This document shows positions 1-6,402 of a stretch of DNA of 36,716 bases, piece by piece; the stretch's first letter is position 1; each line of letters opens with the position of its first letter. This stretch comes from a bacterium. Its GTDB lineage: Bacteria > Latescibacterota > UBA2968. The position numbers and the translations under genes are program-made. The notes under the pieces are model-generated. The model was not told the origin of the DNA. It saw nothing but the letters and a program-made list of their open reading frames with translations, and did no database searches. The stretch is from assembly GCA_027296045.1 (NCBI GenBank), contig JAPUJS010000354.1, forward strand, positions 1 through 36,716, written 5' to 3'.

Positions 1-114
1 AGCCAAAAAGACTAAGGATGTGAACTGGCTACACCTTCAGTCCAAAACCCTCTCCTGTAACAACCCGAAAAATCTTCCACCGGTAGCAAAACGGTAGCAG
101 TGGGGTATTTGAAC
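1..114. other. Left edge, no gene recognised
   Basis: One plus frame is open from base 2 to a TAG near base 95, giving about 31 residues that I do not recognise. It could be the tail of a gene that begins outside the window or chance. A short direct repeat CGGTAGCA occurs twice (near 81 and 93). Nothing here supports a functional call. Confidence 0.2.
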
Positions 115-150
115 AAAAAAGCGGGTCACGCCACATTGACGTAACCCGTT
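115..150 (-). terminator. Rho-independent terminator after tRNA-Leu
   Basis: Read on the minus strand, CGGGTTACG pairs with CGTGACCCG (one G-U pair) around a loop of about nine bases and is followed by a run of T. It lies just beyond the tRNA 3' end and would close the whole pfp-gap-pgk-tpiA-secG-tRNA unit. A shorter T-run on the other side means it may also act weakly on the plus strand. Confidence 0.8.
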
Positions 151-158
151 GTTTTTAT

Positions 159-246
159 TGGTGCCGAAGAAGGGACTCGAACCCATACGGAGCAACGCTC
201 CACTACGCCCTCAACGTAGCGTGTCTACCAATTCCACCACTTCGGC
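159..246 (-). tRNA. leuU: tRNA-Leu (anticodon GAG)
   Basis: The 88-base gene folds as a class II tRNA. The acceptor arms are GCCGAAG and CTTCGGC, with discriminator A and an encoded CCA. The D-arm sequence GTGGAATTGGTAGACAC is typical of tRNA-Leu. The anticodon stem CTACG/CGTAG holds the loop TTGAGGG with anticodon GAG, and there is a long variable arm (GGAGC/GCTCC). The T loop is TTCGAGT. The T stem has a U-U mismatch at the second pair (ATGGG against CCCTT), which is unusual but probably tolerated. It starts 9 bases after the secG stop, so it is likely cotranscribed. E. coli leuU, also GAG, likewise follows secG. Confidence 0.95.
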
Positions 247-255
247 AACAAGCGA

Positions 256-630
256 TTAATTTCCGCCCGTAGCGCCCCTATCTGTCGGGGCAACCTGGAT
301 AGGCAACTGCAAGGGTTGTGGGCCGGCCTGGGATTGGACCGGCACACCCCGCATCGCCTTCTCGGCGGCCGTCTGCGGAAGGCCTTCTTCGCTCCCTCTG
401 CCCGTATACCACAGCCCAATACAGGTGAGTGCAAACACAATGCCTATATAGGTGGTCACCCTGGCCAGAAAGGCATTGGCACCACCGCCGCCAAACATGG
501 CCCCACCACCGCCGCCCATTCCCCCAAAAGCACCCCCGGAAAGCCCGCCGCCTTTGCTCGACTGCAATAAAATGGAGACAACCAGGACAATACAGATAAT
601 CACATGAATAATCAACAAAATCGTTTCCAT
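256..630 (-). CDS. secG: Preprotein translocase subunit SecG
   Basis: SecG is the small SecYEG subunit that assists SecA-driven protein export across the inner membrane. The 124-residue product has the family layout: a first membrane helix (about residues 3-22, ILLIIHVIICIVLVVSILLQ), the signature QSSKGGGLSGGAFGG, a glycine-rich stretch, a second helix (about 54-74) and a disordered tail. The glycine-rich linker and tail are longer than in the shortest homologues. I chose the ATG at 630 because GGAG lies six bases upstream; a GTG one codon earlier is possible. It follows tpiA by 15 bases and precedes tRNA-Leu by 9, so it belongs to the glycolytic transcript. Confidence 0.95.
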   Translation of the reverse strand: METILLIIHVIICIVLVVSILLQSSKGGGLSGGAFGGMGGGGGAMFGGGGANAFLARVTTYIGIVFALTCIGLWYTGRGSEEGLPQTAAEKAMRGVPVQSQAGPQPLQLPIQVAPTDRGATGGN

Positions 631-645
631 CACACACTCCAGAAC

Positions 646-1401
646 TTACAAAGCCGCCCGTACAATGGCGGCAAAAGAATCGGCTTTAAGAGATGCTCCG
701 CCAATCAGCCCGCCGTCTATATTGGCTTGACCAAACAACTCGTCGGCATTATCGGGCTTTACCGATCCGCCGTATTGAATGCGGACCGCCTGGCCAATCT
801 CATCGGAATACAACTGCCCCAACACCTCCCGAATAAACGCATGCACGGCTTCGGTCTGTTCGGGCGTTGCCGTCTCGCCTGTGCCAATGGCCCACACAGG
901 TTCGTAAGCCAGCACCACCTTGGAGGCATCGTCGCCTGAAATTCCGTCGAAGCCCCCGGTCACCTGGGTCCGAACCACGTCTTCGGTCACACCCGATTGA
1001 CGCTGCTCCAGGGTCTCGCCCACACACACAATGGGCGCCAGCCCTGCCGGGAGTGCAGCCTTCAATCGACGGTTCACTGTCTCGTCGGTCTCCCCAAAAT
1101 GCTGGCGCCGTTCAGAATGCCCTAATATAACGTAATCACAACCACATGTCAACAACATGCCCGCTGCAACCTCGCCCGTAAATGCCCCTTCCGATTCCCA
1201 ATGCATGGTCTGAGCGCCCAGTCCCACAGACGAGCCTTCCACCACACCTGCCACCCGTTCCAGAGCCGTAAAAGGCGGGCAGATGACCACGTCGACCGCC
1301 TCCACTCCGCCCACTGCTTCCACCACCCCCCGGGCGAGGGCTTCTGCCGCTTCCGAATCCTGATTCATCTTCCAATTCCCTGCAACAATCGGTTTTCTCA
1401 T
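646..1401 (-). CDS. tpiA: Triosephosphate isomerase
   Basis: It interconverts dihydroxyacetone phosphate and glyceraldehyde 3-phosphate in the cytoplasm. The 251-residue length is normal. Catalytic residues are visible: N9 and K11 in GNWKMN, H95 in GHSERR and E167 in AYEPVWAIGTG. The phosphate-binding GGSV and GGLIGGASL motifs lie near the C terminus. The ATG overlaps the pgk stop in an ATGA arrangement, and AAGGAGG lies just upstream inside pgk, so translation is probably coupled to pgk. Confidence 0.97.
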   Translation of the reverse strand: MRKPIVAGNWKMNQDSEAAEALARGVVEAVGGVEAVDVVICPPFTALERVAGVVEGSSVGLGAQTMHWESEGAFTGEVAAGMLLTCGCDYVILGHSERRQHFGETDETVNRRLKAALPAGLAPIVCVGETLEQRQSGVTEDVVRTQVTGGFDGISGDDASKVVLAYEPVWAIGTGETATPEQTEAVHAFIREVLGQLYSDEIGQAVRIQYGGSVKPDNADELFGQANIDGGLIGGASLKADSFAAIVRAAL

Positions 1402-2615
1402 AACGCCTCCTTCGCATCCGCCTCTTTCTCGGCCAGAGCGGACACCCCGGGCAGCGTTTTGCCTTCCAGAAACTCCAGGGAAGCCCCACCACCAGTCGAT
1501 ACATGGCTCAGTTTGTCTGCAAATCCAAAATCCGCTACCGCAGCGGCTGTCTCTCCCCCCCCCACAATGGTGGTTGCCCCTTGTTCTGTGGCCTGCACAA
1601 GGGCTTCTCCAACCGCCCGAGTGCCTTTGGAAAACGAATCCATCTCACACACGCCCAGCGGCCCATTCCAAACAATTGTCTTGCCCTTCAAAACCACCTC
1701 TGAAAACTGTCGGGCCGTCTCCGGGCCAATATCAAAACCTTCCATATGGACAGGGATCTGTCCCCGACCAACCGTTTGGATCGGCACCCCCTCGGCCATC
1801 TGGGATGCCACAACTGTATCGACCGGCAGCAACAGGTCCACATCTTCCTCTTCCGCCTGTTTGAGCAATGCTTCGGCAACCTCAATCCGGTCGACCTCCA
1901 GAATCGAATTTCCAATCTCCAGCCCCAGAGCCTTAAAAAAGGTAAACGCCATTCCCCCACCAATCAGCAGCGTATCCACCTTTGGAAAAAGATTTCCGAT
2001 CACATCAATCTTACCCGAAATTTTGGCACCGCCTATAATGGCCACAAACGGCCGGGCCGGATCGGCAAGCGCCCCACCCAGATAATCCAGTTCTTTTTGC
2101 ATCAAAAACCCCGACGCACAATCCACCATATAATGTGTCACGCCTTCGGTCGATGCATGGGCCCGGTGTGCCGTACCAAAAGCATCGTTCACATACATCT
2201 CCCCCAATTCCGCCAACTGCCGGGAAAAACCGGGGGCATTTTCCTCCTCGTCGGGATGGAAACGCAGATTTTCCAGCAATACCACCGCCCCCTCCGGCAT
2301 CCGTTTGAGCCCATCCATCACCTCATCGCCCACACAATCCGGTGCCAGGATCACCTCTCTGCCGAGCAACCCCGCAAGGGCTTCGGCAACCGGCTGGAGC
2401 GACAAATTGGGCACAACGGTCCCACCCGGCCGGCCCAGGTGTGACATCAGCACCGGGTGCCCCCCCTCATCCAGAATGTGTCGAATCGTCGGCAAAGAAG
2501 CCTGAAGCCGGGTATCATCGGCAACCTGCCCACTTTCAAGCGGCACATTAAAATCCACCCGCACCAGCACCCGCTTGCCCGAAAGATCCAGATCGGTGAT
2601 CGACAACTTGCTCAA
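1398..2615 (-). CDS. pgk: Phosphoglycerate kinase
   Basis: It transfers the acyl phosphate of 1,3-bisphosphoglycerate to ADP in lower glycolysis. The substrate motif RVDFNVPLE is at residues 19-27, SHLGRP at about 58-63 and the nucleotide-binding GGGETAAAV near the C terminus. I place the start at a TTG (2615) because GGGAG lies eight bases upstream and the resulting 405-residue protein begins MSKLSITDLDL, the normal family N terminus. A longer open frame reaches 2750 but would run through an inverted repeat and into gap, adding 45 residues unlike the family. The stop overlaps the tpiA start. Confidence 0.95.
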   Translation of the reverse strand: MSKLSITDLDLSGKRVLVRVDFNVPLESGQVADDTRLQASLPTIRHILDEGGHPVLMSHLGRPGGTVVPNLSLQPVAEALAGLLGREVILAPDCVGDEVMDGLKRMPEGAVVLLENLRFHPDEEENAPGFSRQLAELGEMYVNDAFGTAHRAHASTEGVTHYMVDCASGFLMQKELDYLGGALADPARPFVAIIGGAKISGKIDVIGNLFPKVDTLLIGGGMAFTFFKALGLEIGNSILEVDRIEVAEALLKQAEEEDVDLLLPVDTVVASQMAEGVPIQTVGRGQIPVHMEGFDIGPETARQFSEVVLKGKTIVWNGPLGVCEMDSFSKGTRAVGEALVQATEQGATTIVGGGETAAAVADFGFADKLSHVSTGGGASLEFLEGKTLPGVSALAEKEADAKEAL

Positions 2616-2634
2616 AGCAAGATCTCCCAAAACA

Positions 2635-2690
2635 GTTCCGGGTTCCGAACCGCCCTTTTCCGAGGGCAGAGCAAACCCGGAACCCGGAAC
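2635..2690. repeat. Intercistronic inverted repeat between gap and pgk
   Basis: GTTCCGGGTTCC (2635-2646) is perfectly complementary to GGAACCCGGAAC (2679-2690), and a further G-C pair extends the stem inward. A second small hairpin (GCCCT/AGGGC, 2652-2656 and 2663-2667) sits in the loop. In the mRNA this gives a strong two-part stem in the 80-base gap between the gap stop and pgk start. There is no T-run, so it is not a standard terminator. It could be a processing or stability element. Confidence 0.75.
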
Positions 2691-2695
2691 CCAAT

Positions 2696-3724
2696 TTACA
2701 TCTTCGACAGCTTCTGAATCAAATCCACACACCGGTTGGAATAGCCCCACTCGTTGTCATACCAACCACACACCTTGACCATGGTGGATTCCATCACATC
2801 GGTCAATGGGGCGTCAAAAATGCACGAATGGGCATTGCCGATAATATCTGCCAACACCAGCGGATCTTCCGAATATTCCAGAATGCCTTTCAACCGACCG
2901 CCGGCAGCACGTTTAAAGGCCGCGTTCACCTTTTCGGGTGTCACATCCTTTTTCAAAATTGCTACAAAATCCGTAAAGGACCCATTGGGCGTCGGAACGC
3001 GCAAAGCCATCCCGTTCAGTTTGCCGTTCAATTCCGGAAGCACCTTGCCCACCGCACTGGCCGCACCCGTTGTGGTCGGAATAATCGATAAGGCCGCAGA
3101 TCGGGCCCGTCGCAGGTCTCTGTGGGGCGCATCGATCAAGCGCTGTTCGCCCGTATAGGAATGAATCGTCGTCATCAATCCCCGTTCCACACCAAAGGCC
3201 TCGTGCAAAACACTTACCATCGGGGCCAGACAATTGGTTGTACACGACGCATTTGAAATCACCCGATCGCTGGCCTTTAGGATATCATCGTTGATCCCCA
3301 TCACCACCGTGGGCACCTCTCCTGTAGCGGGTGCAGAAATAATGACCCTTTTTGCACCCGACCGGCCCAGGTGGGCGCTTGCGGCTTCTCGGTCCGTAAA
3401 AAAGCCCGACGACTCGACCACCACATCCACTCCCAACAATCGCCAGGGCAGATTGGCCGGATTGGTATCCGACAATACCGCAATCTTTTTGCGCCCCACC
3501 ACCAGAGCATCCACCTTTTTTTTGCCCACCTTCACCGCCCCTTCCTGAACCCCCACGCGACCGGGATAGGCTCCGTGGGTGGAATCGTATTTTACCAAAT
3601 GGGCAAGCGAGTGGGCATCGGTCAAATCATTCACCGCCACCACATTCACACCCCGGTCCAGGGCCGCCCGAAAAACCAACCGCCCAATACGTCCAAAACC
3701 ATTAATACCAACTTTTATTGCCAT
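2696..3724 (-). CDS. gap: Glyceraldehyde-3-phosphate dehydrogenase, type I
   Basis: It oxidises glyceraldehyde 3-phosphate with NAD(P) and phosphate. The 342-residue protein opens with the Rossmann motif VGINGFGRIGR. The catalytic cysteine is C161 in SNASCTTNCLAP. The family motifs YDNEWGYSNR and HSYTGEQRLIDAPH (typical sequence TxxQ..ID.PH) are present. GGAGG lies six bases before the ATG. It is the second gene of the operon, 106 bases after pfp and 80 before pgk. Confidence 0.97.
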   Translation of the reverse strand: MAIKVGINGFGRIGRLVFRAALDRGVNVVAVNDLTDAHSLAHLVKYDSTHGAYPGRVGVQEGAVKVGKKKVDALVVGRKKIAVLSDTNPANLPWRLLGVDVVVESSGFFTDREAASAHLGRSGAKRVIISAPATGEVPTVVMGINDDILKASDRVISNASCTTNCLAPMVSVLHEAFGVERGLMTTIHSYTGEQRLIDAPHRDLRRARSAALSIIPTTTGAASAVGKVLPELNGKLNGMALRVPTPNGSFTDFVAILKKDVTPEKVNAAFKRAAGGRLKGILEYSEDPLVLADIIGNAHSCIFDAPLTDVMESTMVKVCGWYDNEWGYSNRCVDLIQKLSKM

Positions 3725-3830
3725 TTCAATCCTCCGCTAAGATGTCCGCGACCCAACGCCCCATTCCCGAAAAACCATCTCCTCGCGTCACCCCCAGGTT
3801 CCCCTTGTAGGGCGCACGAAGAGACCGCTC

Positions 3831-4865
3831 CTAACCAAAAAAGACCTTTGCAATATCGTATAATCCCATATCCACGGTGCGCAACTTGGCCACCGCATCC
3901 TCAATATCGACCGAAACAATTTCTGTGCCCTTGAGTGCAACCATCCTCCCGAACTCGCCGTTGTGAACCATATCGATCGCGCCAATGCCAAACCGCGTGC
4001 CCAACACCCGGTCAAACGCCGTGGGGCTGCCCCCACGCTGAATATGTCCCAAAACCGTCGCCCGGCTTTCATAACCCGTACGCTTTTCAATCTCCGCGCT
4101 CAGCAAGTTCCCAATCCCGCCCAACCGTACGTGGCCAAAAGCATCTTTTTCTTGGGATTGCAACACCATCCCATCGGCAAGCTTCGCCCCTTCGGCCACC
4201 ACGACAATACTGAATGTCTTGCCCCTGTTGTGGCGTTTTTTGATAATCTCACAGACCTCGTTCAAAACAAAAGGTTTTTCCGGGATCAAAACCACATCGG
4301 CACCGCCCGCGATGCCTGCCTCCACGGCAATCCAACCCGCATGGCGGCCCATGACTTCTACCACCATGACCCGGTTGTGAGACTCGGCAGTGGTGTGCAA
4401 GCGGTCGATCGCTTCCATCACAATATTGATTGCCGTGTCAAACCCAAACGTCTGGTCTGTGCCATTCAGATCATTGTCAATGGTTTTGGGCACGCCCACC
4501 ATCTGAGCCCCCATGCGACACAACTTGCTGGCCACACCAATAGTATCATCTCCACCAATGGCAATCAATGCATCCAGGCCCATTGCCTTCATATGATCCA
4601 GCACAATCTGGCCTCCGTTTTCATCCTGAAACGGGTTGGTCCGGGAAGTCCCCAAAATGGTCCCGCCTCGCGGCAAGATCCCGGACACGGCATCCAAACT
4701 CAAAGGACGGGCCAGTTGCTCCATCATACCGCGCCACCCCTCTTCCACACCCACAATCTCATACCCATAGGTAAGAATCCCCTTCCGGGTCACCGCCCGA
4801 ATCACGGCATTCAGCCCCGGACAGTCTCCCCCTCCCGTTAAGACTCCGACACGTTCGACAGACAT
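3831..4865 (-). CDS. pfp: 6-phosphofructokinase, PPi-type signature
   Basis: This 344-residue PfkA-superfamily enzyme phosphorylates fructose 6-phosphate. It has GGGDCPGLNAVIR (11-23), GGDDT (104-108), PKTIDND (126-132) and MGRHAGW. In the family, Asp after GGD together with Lys in PKTIDND (here D107 and K127) marks pyrophosphate-dependent enzymes; ATP enzymes have Gly at both positions. I therefore infer a reversible PPi:fructose-6-phosphate 1-phosphotransferase. The ATG at 4865 has AGGGG eight bases upstream; a GTG at 4874 is also in frame. It is the first gene of the glycolytic operon. Phosphoryl-donor choice needs assay, but the residue pair is usually predictive. Confidence 0.9.
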   Translation of the reverse strand: MSVERVGVLTGGGDCPGLNAVIRAVTRKGILTYGYEIVGVEEGWRGMMEQLARPLSLDAVSGILPRGGTILGTSRTNPFQDENGGQIVLDHMKAMGLDALIAIGGDDTIGVASKLCRMGAQMVGVPKTIDNDLNGTDQTFGFDTAINIVMEAIDRLHTTAESHNRVMVVEVMGRHAGWIAVEAGIAGGADVVLIPEKPFVLNEVCEIIKKRHNRGKTFSIVVVAEGAKLADGMVLQSQEKDAFGHVRLGGIGNLLSAEIEKRTGYESRATVLGHIQRGGSPTAFDRVLGTRFGIGAIDMVHNGEFGRMVALKGTEIVSVDIEDAVAKLRTVDMGLYDIAKVFFG

Positions 4866-4989
4866 TTCTGACACCCCTCTCTAAAATCAAAGAGACAGAT
4901 TTTCTGATATGCTCAGAAATCGGCCTGCATCCGGCTGTCAGAGCCCCTCCCGGCCCAACAGCCGTAAGCGTTCAAATCCAAAGCCTTTA

Positions 4990-5018
4990 AATTTATAAGA
5001 TGACCCCCAGAGTGTCAA
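4990..5018 (-). promoter_or_regulatory. Sigma-70 promoter of the glycolytic operon
   Basis: On the minus strand a perfect TTGACA (5013-5018) is separated by 17 bases from TAAATT (4990-4995); TATAAA two bases nearer is an alternative -10. Transcription would start near 4983, leaving a leader of about 118 bases before pfp. The leader contains a hairpin of TTTCTGA and TCAGAAA (4901-4919) with a 5-base loop, close to the ribosome binding site. Confidence 0.75.
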
Positions 5019-5061
5019 GAAAATGTTGCACAACCAATAAAAAAATCAACAGGTTGAAATC

Positions 5062-5796
5062 TTATGTGGCCTTCCCTTTCTCCCGATCCTGAACCGGGCT
5101 TGCCACGGCTGCCACCAAAACCTGCTCACACCCTTCGGCCTTCAAAGCCCGTGCACATGCATTCACCGTTGCACCAGTCGTCATCACATCGTCCACCAGT
5201 AAAATGCGTCGGTGTTCGACGGGCCGACAGACTCGAAATGCCCCCTCCACATTGGCCCTGCGCCCCCCGGCATCCAGGGCTGTCTGTGTCTCAGTTGCCC
5301 GGACCCGTTCCAGGATCCGTTCGTCAACCACCCCATCGACCACCTCTGCCAGGGCGCGAGCCAGAACGGCGCTTTGATTATACCCCCGCTCACGCCTCCG
5401 ACTCCCGTGAAGCGGAACCGGCACAATGAGGGTCTCCGGTTCCCACCCCTGCCTATCCTGAATATACCTCCCGAGTTGATGGCCCAGGATGCGCCCGGAA
5501 AGGGTCTTGCCCTGATATTTCAACTGATGAACCAGTTGTCTTACCTTATCATTAAAATCATACAAAATAAAGAGTTGATCATAATCCCAGGTCCTGCCCC
5601 GACAGGGCACACAAGGGTCTGCTGCCGGACCTCCGCAATGGATACACCGAACCCCTTGCATCGGTTTCAGATCGATCATACAGGTCGGACAGATGTGCTG
5701 CGCCACTCCTGATAGAGGAGTTTGACAGAGCAAACAGTGCGGGGGATAAAGCAAATCCAGCACAGCCTGCCAGAGCAAGGAAAAAGCCTGTCTCAT
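5062..5796 (-). CDS. comF: ComF family phosphoribosyltransferase-like protein
   Basis: ComF proteins support natural transformation in several bacteria and carry a type I phosphoribosyltransferase fold. The 244-residue product has an N-terminal zinc-ribbon region with paired cysteines (C21/C24, C36/C39, C51/C54, C62/C65). A core LKYQG and RERGYNQSAVLARALA region follows, then the PRPP-binding loop ILLVDDVMTTGATV near the C terminus. I start at the ATG at 5796 because GGGAG lies eight bases upstream; a TTG five codons earlier overlaps that site. No other competence genes are in the window, so a role in DNA uptake is inferred from family only. Confidence 0.9.
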   Translation of the reverse strand: MRQAFSLLWQAVLDLLYPPHCLLCQTPLSGVAQHICPTCMIDLKPMQGVRCIHCGGPAADPCVPCRGRTWDYDQLFILYDFNDKVRQLVHQLKYQGKTLSGRILGHQLGRYIQDRQGWEPETLIVPVPLHGSRRRERGYNQSAVLARALAEVVDGVVDERILERVRATETQTALDAGGRRANVEGAFRVCRPVEHRRILLVDDVMTTGATVNACARALKAEGCEQVLVAAVASPVQDREKGKAT

Positions 5797-5812
5797 CGAC
5801 GATTCTCCCAAA

Positions 5813-5828
5813 CGTGATCTGGATCACG
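5813..5828. promoter_or_regulatory. CRP/FNR-type palindromic operator
   Basis: CGTGATCTGGATCACG is a perfect palindrome containing GTGA-N6-TCAC, the CRP-type core. It lies in the 95-base divergent gap between comF and the response regulator gene, 17 bases from the comF start. A second short palindrome, TGAACCATGTTCA, lies at 5845-5857 beside an AT-rich TATATA stretch. The regulator is not identified. Confidence 0.5.
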
Positions 5829-5891
5829 AACACAAGCCTCTAAATGAACCATGTTCATAATATATAGTGTGCCAAAGCCCCAGAGGAAACC

Positions 5892-6254
5892 ATGTCCAAA
5901 CACATCCTGGTCATCGACGACGAAGCCGAATTCCGCAATGCCGTGAAAGAGATCCTGTCTCTCGACGGCTATCAGGTGGACATTCCCCACTACCTGGCCT
6001 CGGCCGTAGCTTCTGCTTTGCAGGGCATTCACGATCTCATTATTTTAGACCTGAGAATGCCCGGCCTGGACGGGCTTGAAATTGCCCGCCTGTTTCGAGA
6101 CCAGGGCCTGAAAACGCCCATCCTGGTCATTTCCGGCTATCTCTCCGATACGGTCCCCGCCCAATTACATCAAATCGGTATCCAGCATACCCTGCCCAAA
6201 CCCTCCGGGATTCCACAGCTTTTCGATGCCGTCAAAAAAGCCCTCGCTGCATAG
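5892..6254 (+). CDS. Single-domain response regulator
   Basis: The 120 residues form one CheY-like receiver domain with no output domain. Acidic pocket residues are D9/D10 (VIDDE), the phosphoacceptor is D53 (ILDLRMPG), the switch residue is S81 (VISGY) and the conserved Lys is K103 (LPKP). GAGG lies five bases before the ATG. No cognate kinase is adjacent. It probably acts by phosphorylation-dependent protein contacts or as a phosphorelay intermediate. It is similar in layout to the regulator at 10505, but the two differ widely in sequence. Confidence 0.9.
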   Translation: MSKHILVIDDEAEFRNAVKEILSLDGYQVDIPHYLASAVASALQGIHDLIILDLRMPGLDGLEIARLFRDQGLKTPILVISGYLSDTVPAQLHQIGIQHTLPKPSGIPQLFDAVKKALAA

Positions 6255-6402
6255 ACTTTCCCTTCAAAATTGATTATCTTACATACCCGTCGGCAGCCGG
6301 CGACCGCCTCTCGATTCGCCCCTCCTGGATGGAGAGAGATCGCCGATTGCCGCACAGGTTTTCGATGTGTCCATTCACCCACGCACCCTGGAATCCGAAA
6401 CG

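Noticed and set aside
2616..2750. Longer N terminus for pgk
   Set aside because: The extra 45 residues cross the inverted repeat and overlap gap; the TTG at 2615 has a well-spaced ribosome binding site and gives the family N terminus.
5010..5019. GAGTGTCAAG resembles the IS right tip
   Set aside because: Only ten bases match and the flanks do not. On the other strand this is the TTGACA box of the glycolytic promoter, so chance is enough.
5845..5857. TGAACCATGTTCA as a LexA box
   Set aside because: The spacing is N3, not N4 as in GAAC-N4-GTTC, and comF or receiver genes are not usual SOS members.
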